Below, piece after piece: positions 28,933 to 37,381 of a DNA stretch of 56,604 nucleotides (position 1 is the first letter of the stretch; each line of letters opens with the position of its first letter). The notes below the pieces were generated by a model. It was not told the origin of the DNA and ran no database searches. It was given only the letters and a program-made list of their open reading frames with translations. The translations under genes were made by a program, and so were the position numbers. This DNA is from Gammaproteobacteria bacterium (GTDB taxonomy: Bacteria; Pseudomonadota; Gammaproteobacteria; Coxiellales; Coxiellaceae), in assembly GCA_026399315.1 (NCBI GenBank), contig JAPLRF010000041.1, positions 2,996-59,599 of the forward strand, read 5' to 3'.

Positions 28933-29778
28933 TCATGCGATTCCTGTCGCAAACCTCGAATTCCCTGATAAATCACGGTGATTTTCAATGTTGATGTAAT
29001 TATTCTTTTTGAAAATTTCCGCAACGGCTAACCCCTGATCAAATCCATGTTCAATAATTAAAAGGCCGCTATGATTTAAATAATTTTTTGCTTGGGAAGT
29101 TATTTTGATGATGGCGTCTAAGCCTGTTTTCCCGGAAGTTAAAGCGCTTTGTGGTTCAAATTTTAATGCTGATAAATGCGCATCGTTTTCTGCAATATAG
29201 GGCGGATTGGAAATAATGATATCGTATTTTTTATTGGGTAATGCGCTGCACCAATCGCCTAAATGAAAATCAATATTTTTCACAGCATATTTTTTTGAAT
29301 TTTGTTTTGCAATGGATAATGCCTTTTCTGAAAAATCAGTTACATCTATTTTCCAGTTTGGATTTTCTAATGCAAGTGCGATGGCGATTGCGCCTGTGCC
29401 TGTTCCTAGATCGGCGACACGTAGGCTTCCGCCCGCGTCTCCGTACTTTAATATATAGTCAATTAAGCATTCGGTTTCTGGGCGTGGAATGAGTGTGTCG
29501 GGCGTGACAATTAAATCCATTGTCCAGAAGGGTTGATGACCCAAAATATAGGCGATCGGTTCACCGCTCATGCGACGCGTAATTAAATTATTTACCGTTG
29601 CTTCGTTGGCCGGCGGTAATTCATCGTTAAGTGAAATTAATAATTGCGTGCGTGTCTTCTTTAGTGCGTGCATTAACAGCAATTCTGCATCAAATCGCAC
29701 GCAGGCTACCGCCCGCGTTTCTGCGCTATTTGATAGTAATTGTTGCGTAATCAGATTGCGATAATGGACGATCTGCAT
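28933..29778 (-). CDS. prmC: Peptide chain release factor N5-glutamine methyltransferase
   Basis: A 281-residue SAM-dependent enzyme that methylates the GGQ glutamine of RF1/RF2. The SAM loop VADLGTGTGAIAIALA and catalytic NPPY (IISNPPYIAEND) are present. It abuts prfA by one base, the standard hemA-prfA-prmC operon. Confidence 0.96.
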   Translation of the reverse strand: MQIVHYRNLITQQLLSNSAETRAVACVRFDAELLLMHALKKTRTQLLISLNDELPPANEATVNNLITRRMSGEPIAYILGHQPFWTMDLIVTPDTLIPRPETECLIDYILKYGDAGGSLRVADLGTGTGAIAIALALENPNWKIDVTDFSEKALSIAKQNSKKYAVKNIDFHLGDWCSALPNKKYDIIISNPPYIAENDAHLSALKFEPQSALTSGKTGLDAIIKITSQAKNYLNHSGLLIIEHGFDQGLAVAEIFKKNNYINIENHRDLSGNSRFATGIA

Positions 29779-30863
29779 TATTCGCCGCCCAATTCCGCCA
29801 ATTGTTCTGCCTGAAATTCTCGCGTAAGCGGAATAATAATCGAATTGAGTTTTCCTTCAATGATATCTTCAAGTTGATATAACGTTAAATTAATGCGGTG
29901 ATCTGTGACGCGCCCTTGCGGAAAATTGTAAGTGCGAATACGTTCAGATCGATCGCCGCTGCCCACCAAGCTTTTACGTTGTGCTGATTGTTCTGCCGCC
30001 TGCTTGGATTGCGCTTGATTTAGTAATCGTGAAGACAATAATGACATCGCGCGTGCGCGATTTTTATGTTGTGATCGTTCGTCTTGGCATTCGACCACTA
30101 ATCCGCTGGGAAGATGGGTGATGCGAATGGCGGAATCGGTTTTGTTAACGTGTTGTCCGCCAGCGCCAGAGGCACGATAAGTGTCGACGCGTAAATCCGC
30201 TGGATTAATTTTAATTTCATCGATTTCATCTTGTTCGGGTAATATTGCAACCGTGCAAGCAGAAGTGTGAATGCGACCTTGTGCCTCGGTTGTCGGAACC
30301 CGTTGTACGCGATGCGCACCTGATTCAAATTTTAATTGAGAATAAACGCCTTGTCCTTCGATGCGCACAATAATTTCTTTGTAGCCGCCTTGATCGCCAT
30401 CGCTGGCAGACACAACGGAAAAAGTCCAACCTTGTGTTTCAGCGTAACGGCTATACATGCGAAATAAATCACCGGCAAACAAAGCGGCTTCATGTCCGCC
30501 GGTTCCCGCGCGAATTTCTAGAAAAACATTGCGATCATCGTTGGGATCTTTCGGTAATAATAATAATTGCAATTGTTTTTCGAGATCGGCTTGTGACTCT
30601 TTTAATGTAGATAATTCTTCTTGAGCAAGCGCCTGCATTTCCGCATCATTTTCAGTGAGCATTTGTTCTGCCGCAATCATTCCTTTTTCGTTTTGTTCGT
30701 AATGCGAAAAACATTTTACGATTTCTTCGAGCTGTGCGTATTCCTTGCTGAGATCGCGAAATTTATTTTGTTGATTAATAATGTCAGGATCGCTTAATAA
30801 TGCGCTGATTTCAGTGAAGCGATTTGAGAGGGTGCTGAGCTTATGCTTGAGTGATTCTTTCAT
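29778..30863 (-). CDS. prfA: Peptide chain release factor 1
   Basis: A 361-residue RF1 with the stop-codon recognition region ([17 protein letters not shown]) and the GGQ motif [16 protein letters not shown] that triggers peptide release; the glutamine is the PrmC target. Sits 3 bp after hemA. Confidence 0.97.
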   Translation of the reverse strand: MKESLKHKLSTLSNRFTEISALLSDPDIINQQNKFRDLSKEYAQLEEIVKCFSHYEQNEKGMIAAEQMLTENDAEMQALAQEELSTLKESQADLEKQLQLLLLPKDPNDDRNVFLEIRAGTGGHEAALFAGDLFRMYSRYAETQGWTFSVVSASDGDQGGYKEIIVRIEGQGVYSQLKFESGAHRVQRVPTTEAQGRIHTSACTVAILPEQDEIDEIKINPADLRVDTYRASGAGGQHVNKTDSAIRITHLPSGLVVECQDERSQHKNRARAMSLLSSRLLNQAQSKQAAEQSAQRKSLVGSGDRSERIRTYNFPQGRVTDHRINLTLYQLEDIIEGKLNSIIIPLTREFQAEQLAELGGE

Positions 30864-30866
30864 TCG

Positions 30867-32108
30867 CTATTCCAGTTCAAAAAATGTTTTCATGACCTGC
30901 AGTGTATCACACTGCTCATCTGAAGCTGCTTCTCGTAGCTTGATCGTTGGGTGATGCATAATCTTATTAATTAAATGCCGTCCAAATTGTTCGAGCACGA
31001 TACGGGGATCATGGCCTGATTGCAATTGACGCATGGCTTTGTTTTGCTCATCTGTGCGAATTTTTTCAAGTCGTTGTCGATAATCGGTAATAATATGTCG
31101 CGCATGAAAAACACGCATTTTTTGCAGAAAGAGCGAAGCTTGTAAATCAATCATCGTTTCTGCTTGCTTGGCTGCGTCCGTCCTGTTTTTTAAATTGCGT
31201 GCGATGATACTTTGCAAGTCATCAATGTTATATAAATAGACGCGATCCAGCTGTGCAATTTCCGGTTCGATGTCGCGTGGCACTGCTAAATCAATTAGTA
31301 ACAAGGGACGATTTCTTCTGTGTTTTAAAGCACTTTCGACCATGCCTTTTCCCAAGATGGGCAATTGGCTCGCTGTTGCAGAAATGACAATATCCGTTTC
31401 CTTTAAATATACAGGGATATCTTGAATTTTTATTGCCTGTACTTGCAGTGTATCAACCAGTGCCTGTGTGTTTTCTGCGGTGCGATTGGCAACAATTATT
31501 TTTTTCACACCTAACCCGTGTAAATGTGTTGCCACTAATTCGATTGTTTCCCCTGCGCCAATTAATAATACGCGACATTCTGTTAATTGATCGTAAATAT
31601 GTTTTGATATTTGTGTGATTGCATAAGCAATTGAAACAGGATGCGCGCCAATGTCTGTTTGTGTGCGAATTTGTTTGCTGGTTGAAAAAACCGCCGGAAA
31701 CAAGTGTTTTAAATGATTTCCAATTGTTCCGGCGGATTGTGCAATGTGAAAAGCTTGCTTCATTTGCCCCAGCACTTGTGATTCACCGAGCACCATTGAA
31801 TCTAATCCGCTGGCAACACGCATCATGTGTCGTATTGCCTCTTTATCATGATGCGCGTAGCAGTGATGATGGAAATTATCAGTGGAAAATGTTTTTTGAT
31901 GCGCTAGCCATTCTTGCAACACAGCAGAGTCTGTTGCGTTAGTGTAAATTTCAGTGCGGTTGCAGGTAGATAAAATAACCGCTTCGTTAACGGCAGGATG
32001 TTGAATTAAATGGCGCAACGCATTGGGTAACTGCGTTGCATCAAACGCCAATTTTTCGCGTATGGCGATCGGCGCTGTGTGATGATTGATTCCGAATACC
32101 GATGGCAT
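30867..32108 (-). CDS. hemA: Glutamyl-tRNA reductase
   Basis: A 413-residue NADPH enzyme forming glutamate-1-semialdehyde, first step of C5 haem synthesis. The catalytic cysteine lies in LSTCNRTEIY; GESQVLGQMK and the Rossmann GAGETIELVA follow. Together with hemH in the window it shows an active haem pathway. Divergent from lolB. Confidence 0.97.
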   Translation of the reverse strand: MPSVFGINHHTAPIAIREKLAFDATQLPNALRHLIQHPAVNEAVILSTCNRTEIYTNATDSAVLQEWLAHQKTFSTDNFHHHCYAHHDKEAIRHMMRVASGLDSMVLGESQVLGQMKQAFHIAQSAGTIGNHLKHLFPAVFSTSKQIRTQTDIGAHPVSIAYAITQISKHIYDQLTECRVLLIGAGETIELVATHLHGLGVKKIIVANRTAENTQALVDTLQVQAIKIQDIPVYLKETDIVISATASQLPILGKGMVESALKHRRNRPLLLIDLAVPRDIEPEIAQLDRVYLYNIDDLQSIIARNLKNRTDAAKQAETMIDLQASLFLQKMRVFHARHIITDYRQRLEKIRTDEQNKAMRQLQSGHDPRIVLEQFGRHLINKIMHHPTIKLREAASDEQCDTLQVMKTFFELE

Positions 32109-32176
32109 AATACTTTATCTGCGTGTTTTTATGTCTCATTTTTCGGTATGATAGCAACTTCACACCGAGAAACCAA

Positions 32177-32797
32177 ATGGACAGAGGAATGAAAAAATAC
32201 ATATTGGTTTGTATGTTGTTGAGTTTTACCTTGTTATCAGGCTGCGTGCGTCTTCAGGTGCCGCAAGAATCGACAACTTTTCAAGTTCAAAAACCATCAA
32301 TTCGCCAGGCGCAATTGGCCAAAATAAGCAAATGGGAAATCAGGGGTGCATTTAGCATTCAGCAAACGGGGCAGCAAGCGGAAATTGCAAATTATGCCTG
32401 GCTTCAATCCGATTCAAAAAATTATCGCATTGAGATCAGTTCAGCATTGAATTTATATAGTGTTGTGATTGTGCGCAAGGCCAATTTAATGACGCTTTCA
32501 AAAAATGGATCGCGTAATATAACCGCAAAAACACCTGAGAAACTCATGCAAAAAGCATTGGCTTGGTCATTGCCGATCAGCGCATTGGATGATTGGATTA
32601 AAGGGATGCCGGTGCCAGGAAAATTTAGCGCACAATATGATGTGTATGGGCATTTGATTTTATTGCAGCAAATGGGTTGGACAGTGCGATATCGTTCCTA
32701 CAAAACAAATGGGGATATTGATTTGCCGCAGATGCTTATTTTGCAACGGCCAGGTTTGTTTGTGAAGATTGTCATAAATCAATTTGACAGAACATGA
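32177..32797 (+). CDS. lolB: Outer-membrane lipoprotein receptor LolB
   Basis: A 206-residue lipoprotein with signal peptide and lipobox LLSGC; LAKISKWEIRGAFSIQ and the DLPQMLILQRPGLFVKIVI end match LolB, which inserts lipoproteins arriving from LolA into the outer membrane. ATG 32177 or 32189 are both possible; the second has its purine box touching the start codon, so I prefer the first. ispE, which normally follows, is absent: tRNA-Gln comes next. Confidence 0.9.
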   Translation: MDRGMKKYILVCMLLSFTLLSGCVRLQVPQESTTFQVQKPSIRQAQLAKISKWEIRGAFSIQQTGQQAEIANYAWLQSDSKNYRIEISSALNLYSVVIVRKANLMTLSKNGSRNITAKTPEKLMQKALAWSLPISALDDWIKGMPVPGKFSAQYDVYGHLILLQQMGWTVRYRSYKTNGDIDLPQMLILQRPGLFVKIVINQFDRT

Positions 32798-32823
32798 GAA
32801 ATAAGTAGAATAGCGTTTCACAT

Positions 32824-32895
32824 TGGGGTGTCGCCAAGTGGTAAGGCACCGGGTTTTGATCTCGGCATCCCCAGGTTCGAATCCTGGCACCCCAG
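32824..32895 (+). tRNA. tRNA-Gln (anticodon TTG)
   Basis: A 72-nt cloverleaf: acceptor TGGGGTG/CACCCCA, anticodon loop TTTTGAT with anticodon TTG, T-loop GGTTCGAATCC. Very close to Escherichia coli tRNA-Gln. The 3' CCA is not encoded (the sequence continues GCAATT). Confidence 0.97.
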
Positions 32896-32897
32896 CA

Positions 32898-32965
32898 ATT
32901 TGAGTTATCGGTTATCGGGGATCAGTTCTCGGTAATACGAAAACCGATCCCAGATCCCCAGTCCA
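32898..32965. repeat. GATC-rich microrepeat (TTATCGGGGATCAGT type)
   Basis: Contains ATCGGTTATCGGGGATCAG and the imperfect inverse CCGATCCCAGATCCCCAG. Similar broken strings occur after ubiC (22127-22162, ACTGATCCCTGATAATTGAT), after the 186-residue gene (23680-23716) and inside the elements at 20525 and 37290. Probably remnants of one repeat family. Confidence 0.4.
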
Positions 32966-33025
32966 AAATTCCTGATAATTTATCTGTGTTTTTGATATAC
33001 TTTTTTTATTTCAAGGAGACCGTTT

Positions 33026-33976
33026 GTGGCAGAAGTGAAAATTTTCAGTGGATCAGCTACGCCAATATTGGCACAGCGTGTTGTTGAATATTTAGGCACA
33101 ACTTTGGGCAAGGTCATGGTCGGCACGTTTAGCGACGGAGAAACCCGCGTTGAAATACAGGAAAACGTGCGTGGTCGCGATGTTTTCATTATCCAATCTA
33201 CTTGTGCACCTTGTAATGACACCACCATGGAATTATTGTTGATGGCGGATGCGTTTCGTCGCGCATCAGCAACAAGCATCACCGCTGTCGTTCCCTATTT
33301 TGGTTATGCGCGACAAGATCGTCGTGTTCGTTCTTCCCGTGTTCCCATTTCAGCGAAAGTGATTGCGGATATGATGGCGAAAGTAGGGATTACACGCTTA
33401 ATCACGGTTGATCTACATGCGGACCAAATCCAAGGCTTTTTTTCGATTCCTGTGGATAACGTTTATGCAAGCCCATCGATTTTGGAACAACAAGGCGTTT
33501 TATTTGATTACCCTGATTTGACGGTTGTCTCACCTGATGTTGGCGGTGTTGTGCGTGCGCGCGCGATTGCAAAACGCTTGCATGATACCGAGTTGGCAAT
33601 CATTGATAAACGACGTCCAGCACCAAATCAATCTCAAGTCATGAATGTGATCGGGAATGTGAAAGACCGTCATTGTTTGATTGTGGACGATATTGTTGAT
33701 ACAGCCGGAACCTTATGTCACGCAGCAGCGGCGTTAAAAGAACGTGGCGCTAAGAAAGTTGCGGCTTATTGTACTCACCCCGTACTGTCAGGCCGTGCGA
33801 TTGAGAACATAGAGCAATCTGCATTGGATGCCTTGATCGTAACGGACACCATCCCCTTGTCGGAAGCGGCGCAGCAATGTTCTAAAATTAAGCAAGTCTC
33901 GTTGAGTGGCATGCTTGCAGAAACCATTTCGCGCATTACGACGAATGAGTCGGTTAGCTCGTTATTTGAAGATTAG
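33026..33976 (+). CDS. prs: Ribose-phosphate pyrophosphokinase
   Basis: A 316-residue PRPP synthetase supplying nucleotide, histidine and tryptophan synthesis. Motifs: [32 protein letters not shown] and the PRPP loop [13 protein letters not shown] start at 33026 with AAGGAG at 33013-33018. In the conserved prs-rplY-pth order. Confidence 0.97.
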   Translation: MAEVKIFSGSATPILAQRVVEYLGTTLGKVMVGTFSDGETRVEIQENVRGRDVFIIQSTCAPCNDTTMELLLMADAFRRASATSITAVVPYFGYARQDRRVRSSRVPISAKVIADMMAKVGITRLITVDLHADQIQGFFSIPVDNVYASPSILEQQGVLFDYPDLTVVSPDVGGVVRARAIAKRLHDTELAIIDKRRPAPNQSQVMNVIGNVKDRHCLIVDDIVDTAGTLCHAAAALKERGAKKVAAYCTHPVLSGRAIENIEQSALDALIVTDTIPLSEAAQQCSKIKQVSLSGMLAETISRITTNESVSSLFED

Positions 33977-34092
33977 TTAAAATTCCACAGAAGCGGGGGC
34001 GGGAGCCCTCGCGCGAAAAACGCAAAAAATCATAGCATTCTCCCAGAAAATCGTTAAAATACCCGTTCTTAAAATTAATATTGGAGTACGTC

Positions 34093-34791
34093 ATGTCAGT
34101 TTCATTTGAATTCGAAGCACAAGCGCGAGTAGCGACAGGTAAACCTGCAGCACGCCGTTTGCGTTTAGAAGATAAAGTACCTGCGATTGTGTATGGTGCT
34201 GGCAAAGAACCGATGCCTATTACCTTGTCTCATAACAAAGTGATTAAAGCACTCGACCACGAAGCGGTTTATTCGCATATTTTAACGTTAAAAATCGATG
34301 GGCAAGCTGAAAAAGTAGTCTTGAAAGCATTGATGCGTCACCCTGTTAAACCAAAAATCATGCACATGGATTTTTTACGCGTTAACATGAAAGAAAAATT
34401 AACGATGCGCGTACCATTGCATTTTATTGGCGAAGCGGTGTCACCTGGATTGAAAGACCTTGGTGTATTGTCGAAGTTGATTGCACATTTAGATATCTCC
34501 TGCTTGCCTGATAACTTGCCTGAATTTATTGAAGTGGATATTTCTGGCTTGGGTATTGGTGATTCAATTCACGTTTCACAAATTCAATTGCCAAAAAATA
34601 TTTCATTGGCGCATGAATTAGATGCGGACCATGATCAAGTGGTTGTGAGCATTCACGAAGCGCGTGCTGAAGAAGTTGAAGAATCGACAGCGGCACCTGT
34701 TGCGGTTGAAACCGTTATTACGGGTCAAAAAACACCTGAAGAAACTGCTGCAGAAGATGCAAAAGCAGCGAAAGAAAAAGCGAAGAAATAA
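34093..34791 (+). CDS. rplY: Ribosomal protein bL25 (Ctc/TL5 form)
   Basis: A 232-residue 5S rRNA-binding protein: bL25 domain about 1-93 (RRLRLEDKVPAIVYGAGKEP), TL5 C-terminal domain to about 190, then an acidic/alanine- and lysine-rich tail. ATG 34093 is chosen for GGAG at 34083-34086; a TTG at 34081 would include that site. Confidence 0.95.
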   Translation: MSVSFEFEAQARVATGKPAARRLRLEDKVPAIVYGAGKEPMPITLSHNKVIKALDHEAVYSHILTLKIDGQAEKVVLKALMRHPVKPKIMHMDFLRVNMKEKLTMRVPLHFIGEAVSPGLKDLGVLSKLIAHLDISCLPDNLPEFIEVDISGLGIGDSIHVSQIQLPKNISLAHELDADHDQVVVSIHEARAEEVEESTAAPVAVETVITGQKTPEETAAEDAKAAKEKAKK

Positions 34792-34796
34792 GCTAC

Positions 34797-34831
34797 ACGG
34801 AAGCGCCCACGTAGCGCAGCGGAGTAAGTGC
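34797..34831 (-). repeat. Inverted short copy of the GC-rich dispersed repeat, between rplY and pth
   Basis: Read on the minus strand it is GCACTTACTCCGCTGCGCTA followed by CGTGGGCGCTTCCGT, matching the core of the copies at 11820 and 13611. On the plus strand it contains GGAGT at 34821-34825, 10 nt before the pth ATG, so the repeat provides the only visible pth ribosome-binding site. Confidence 0.75.
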
Positions 34832-34834
34832 GTA

Positions 34835-35410
34835 ATGAACGGAATCCACTGCATCGTCGGCCTCGGCAACCCAGGCGCCACTTATGCCAAAACGCGGCAT
34901 AACGCGGGCGCCTGGTTTGTAGATTACCTTGCAGAAAAAGAAAACGTCTCATTGCGTCTTGAAAAACAGTTTCGTGGCATGCTTGGTGAATTCTCCGTAA
35001 ACAATCAAAAATGTTTTTTATTTAAACCCACTACTTATATGAATGAAAGTGGTTTAAGTGTTTCAGCCCTCATCAGATTCTATAAAATCCCTATTGAAAA
35101 TGTTTTAGTTGTCCATGACGAACTGGATTTTGACGCAGGTATTGCACGCCTAAAAAAAGCGGGCGGACACGGCGGACATAATGGCTTGCGCGATATTATG
35201 CAACAATGCGCATCGGCCGATTTTTATCGTTTACGTTTGGGTGTTGGCCATCCAGGGAATCGCGACGATGTGGTGGACTACGTTTTAAATGCGCCCAGTA
35301 AAGATGATCATAAGAAAATTATGACAGCGATTGAAGATTCTGTTTGTGTTATTCCAGCGTTATTGTCAGGTGAAATTCAAAAGGCCTTCAGCCAACTCCA
35401 CTCGGATTGA
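34835..35410 (+). CDS. pth: Peptidyl-tRNA hydrolase
   Basis: A 191-residue enzyme recycling peptidyl-tRNA. GLGNPGATYAKTRHNAGAWF contains the catalytic histidine, with KPTTYMNESG and GGHGGHNGLRD following. ATG 34835 gives the family start; the longer frame upstream runs through the rplY tail in another frame. Normally ychF follows directly; here about 6.5 kb of accessory DNA intervenes. Confidence 0.96.
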   Translation: MNGIHCIVGLGNPGATYAKTRHNAGAWFVDYLAEKENVSLRLEKQFRGMLGEFSVNNQKCFLFKPTTYMNESGLSVSALIRFYKIPIENVLVVHDELDFDAGIARLKKAGGHGGHNGLRDIMQQCASADFYRLRLGVGHPGNRDDVVDYVLNAPSKDDHKKIMTAIEDSVCVIPALLSGEIQKAFSQLHSD

Positions 35411-35417
35411 TATTTTT

Positions 35418-35456
35418 GCATGAAACCGTCGATTTTTAACGGTTTCATGCTATAAT
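35418..35456 (+). promoter_or_regulatory. AbiE operator palindrome and adjoining -10 box
   Basis: Perfect 12-bp inverted repeat GCATGAAACCGT (35418-35429) and ACGGTTTCATGC (35439-35450), immediately followed by TATAAT (35451-35456). The abiEi ATG starts 6 nt after this box. AbiEi antitoxins are known to bind inverted repeats at their own promoter and repress it, so this is a very good operator candidate. Confidence 0.75.
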
Positions 35457-35462
35457 CTGATT

Positions 35463-36104
35463 ATGAGTACATTACTTGAAGACAAACTTTGGCATCATCC
35501 TGCGCTTGTGGTGACAGAGTCTCAATTGGCGCAGTTGCTGGGCGGTACGGCTGACAGTTATTCTGCACGTATCAATCGTGCGGTTACAAAAGGGCAGTTG
35601 ATTCGCCTAAAGCGCGGTGTGTTCTGCCTCGGGAAAAGACTGGCGGCTAAATCCTTATCTCTCTTTGAAATCGCACAATTTATTTATGGCCCCTCTTATA
35701 TTAGTTTTGAATCTGCACTGTCATATCACGGATTAATCCCTGAAGCTGTTTATATGACAACATCGGCATGCATCCTACGCAATAAAACCTTTAGAGGGTC
35801 GCTGAGAGATTTTTCATATAATCGATTACCTGTTGATAAGTTTTTTATTGGGGTCGATTATGTTGAAGAAGGCAATAATACATTTTTAATGGCATCACCA
35901 TGGAAAGCATTGTTAGATTATATTTACGCCCGAAAGGAAAATTGGCCTGATTTTTCGCCGGTCGAAGGAAGTCTTCGTATTGAATCATCTGAACTACCAA
36001 AAATCACACGAACAAAACTGATTGATTTTAAAAAATATTATCGTTCTAGTCGTATCTCACTTTTTGTTGATGTTATTCCAAAGGAGTTGATTGATGAGTC
36101 TTGA
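35463..36104 (+). CDS. abiEi: AbiEi-type antitoxin, transcriptional regulator
   Basis: A 213-residue protein. N-terminal winged helix (TESQLAQLLGG...SARINRAVTKGQLIRLKRGVF) followed by the AbiEi antitoxin domain (GPSYISFESALSYHGLIPE; FLMASPWKALLDYIY). It represses the operon and counteracts AbiEii. No Shine-Dalgarno sequence is visible, and the -10 box is 6 nt before ATG, so the transcript is probably leaderless. Overlaps abiEii by 11 bp. Confidence 0.9.
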   Translation: MSTLLEDKLWHHPALVVTESQLAQLLGGTADSYSARINRAVTKGQLIRLKRGVFCLGKRLAAKSLSLFEIAQFIYGPSYISFESALSYHGLIPEAVYMTTSACILRNKTFRGSLRDFSYNRLPVDKFFIGVDYVEEGNNTFLMASPWKALLDYIYARKENWPDFSPVEGSLRIESSELPKITRTKLIDFKKYYRSSRISLFVDVIPKELIDES

Positions 36105-36942
36105 AATTATTAAACACCGTTTAGCAACGTATCAGTGTGAAACTAATACTGAAACAGAGCAAGCGCTTCGAGAAATTACGCAGGAAATTATTTTAATGGA
36201 ATTAAGCAGACATGATTTCTTTTCTAAAGCGGAATTTCATGGAGGAACTGCGCTTCGTATTCTATATGGATTGCAGCGTTTTTCAGAGGATTTAGATTTT
36301 GCATTGCTGAAACCAAATGTTAATTTTTCATTGCTACCCTATTTAAATCACGTTACAGATGGACTGCGTGCATTTGGTTATGATTTTGAAATTCAAGATC
36401 GCTCAAAAGCAAATAACGCCATTAAAAAAGCATTTTTAAAAGATGATTCCCTTGGAAAAGTATTGGTTTTTAAAAATACTGGACCGGTTAAGAAAATGCT
36501 TATTAAATTGGAAGTCGATAGTAATCCACCGCTGGGTGCAATCACAGAAATTAAGCAACTTCTTTTTCCTTCTCCTTTTAGTATTACTGCAAAAAATCCA
36601 GAGAGTTCATTTTCCGGAAAACTACATGCGTTATTATGTCGAAATTACGTTAAAGGTCGAGACTGGTATGATTTAATTTGGTATGTATCACAAAAAACAA
36701 AAATTAATTATGAATTATTAGAAAATGCGCTACATCAAAATGGGCCATGGAAAAATCAACATTGTAATGTGGATGCACAATGGATTGTGGATGCGTTAAA
36801 TAAAAAAATAGGAACAATAGATTGGCCGCGCGCGATGCAAGATGTCATGCCTTTTATAAAATCACACCAACAAACTTCGCTAAAATTATGGAGAAAAGAA
36901 TTTTTTCATGATGTGGTACAAAAAATGCGAGATTATTTATAG
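36094..36942 (+). CDS. abiEii: AbiEii-type nucleotidyltransferase toxin
   Basis: A 282-residue protein of the DUF1814/AbiEii family. The nucleotidyltransferase motifs HGGTALR (49-55) and SEDLDFA (64-70) are intact, as is the later KLHALLCRNYVKGRDWYDLIWY. Toxins of this family modify tRNA by adding nucleotides, and act in type IV toxin-antitoxin systems giving phage resistance. ATG 36094 preferred over TTG 36091. The pair is complete and likely functional. Confidence 0.9.
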   Translation: MSLEIIKHRLATYQCETNTETEQALREITQEIILMELSRHDFFSKAEFHGGTALRILYGLQRFSEDLDFALLKPNVNFSLLPYLNHVTDGLRAFGYDFEIQDRSKANNAIKKAFLKDDSLGKVLVFKNTGPVKKMLIKLEVDSNPPLGAITEIKQLLFPSPFSITAKNPESSFSGKLHALLCRNYVKGRDWYDLIWYVSQKTKINYELLENALHQNGPWKNQHCNVDAQWIVDALNKKIGTIDWPRAMQDVMPFIKSHQQTSLKLWRKEFFHDVVQKMRDYL

Positions 36943-36947
36943 TTTTT

Positions 36948-36980
36948 GCAAGAAGCTTCCTAAAATAGCAAGTTTCTTGC
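36948..36980 (+). terminator. Hairpin after abiEii
   Basis: GCAAGAAGCTT (36948-36958) and AAGTTTCTTGC (36970-36980) pair over 11 positions with one G-T wobble, starting 6 bp after the abiEii stop and followed by GTTATTTTA. A weak intrinsic terminator is likely. The stretch from here to 37237 contains no gene I can support; it has short inverted repeats only. Confidence 0.5.
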
Positions 36981-37229
36981 GTTATTTTACCGTCTGCGAT
37001 TTTTTTAATCGGGACATACACAAACTTCCATAATCCTTCGAAAGGAGTTGTCCGCAGCGGATATCGGAAACGCTTGTGCTACTACGTATCTGGGGTAGCT
37101 GAGGTAAGTAGACTCGCGTTTGAAAAATTGTCACTGTCCGTGCCAGCGAACAACCTTTTACGCCATGAAAAATAGAGTGGAGGCATTTAATTTTTCGTTA
37201 ATAAACGGCTGATATAATTCTCTTATATG

Positions 37230-37363
37230 ATAAATAGGCATCCGCTCCAATTTGCAGGGTGATACCAATACTATTGCTGTTGAGGGAGGTTATCAGGGAT
37301 CACTTTTCAATCGGAGCAATACTATTTTCGTCGCCTTGAAATTTCGAGCGGATACATAAATAG
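37230..37363. mobile_element. 118-bp MITE-like element with 8-bp target duplication, upstream of the giant helicase gene
   Basis: Element 37238-37355 has ends GCATCCGCTC and GAGCGGATAC (inverse GTATCCGCTC, one mismatch), and inner inverted boxes AATACTATTGCT (37267-37278) and AGCAATACTATT (37315-37326). It is flanked by identical 8-bp direct repeats ATAAATAG at 37230-37237 and 37356-37363. These are the marks of a non-autonomous transposon insertion. It ends 26 bp before the ATG of the 1393-residue protein. A decayed relative is at 20474. Confidence 0.8.
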
Positions 37364-37381
37364 ATACTGGAAATTGAGATC

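Noticed and set aside
36981..37237. Structured RNA gene between abiEii and the giant gene
   Set aside because: Short inverted repeats such as GCTAC/GTAGC are present, but no known RNA family or extended stem could be supported by eye.
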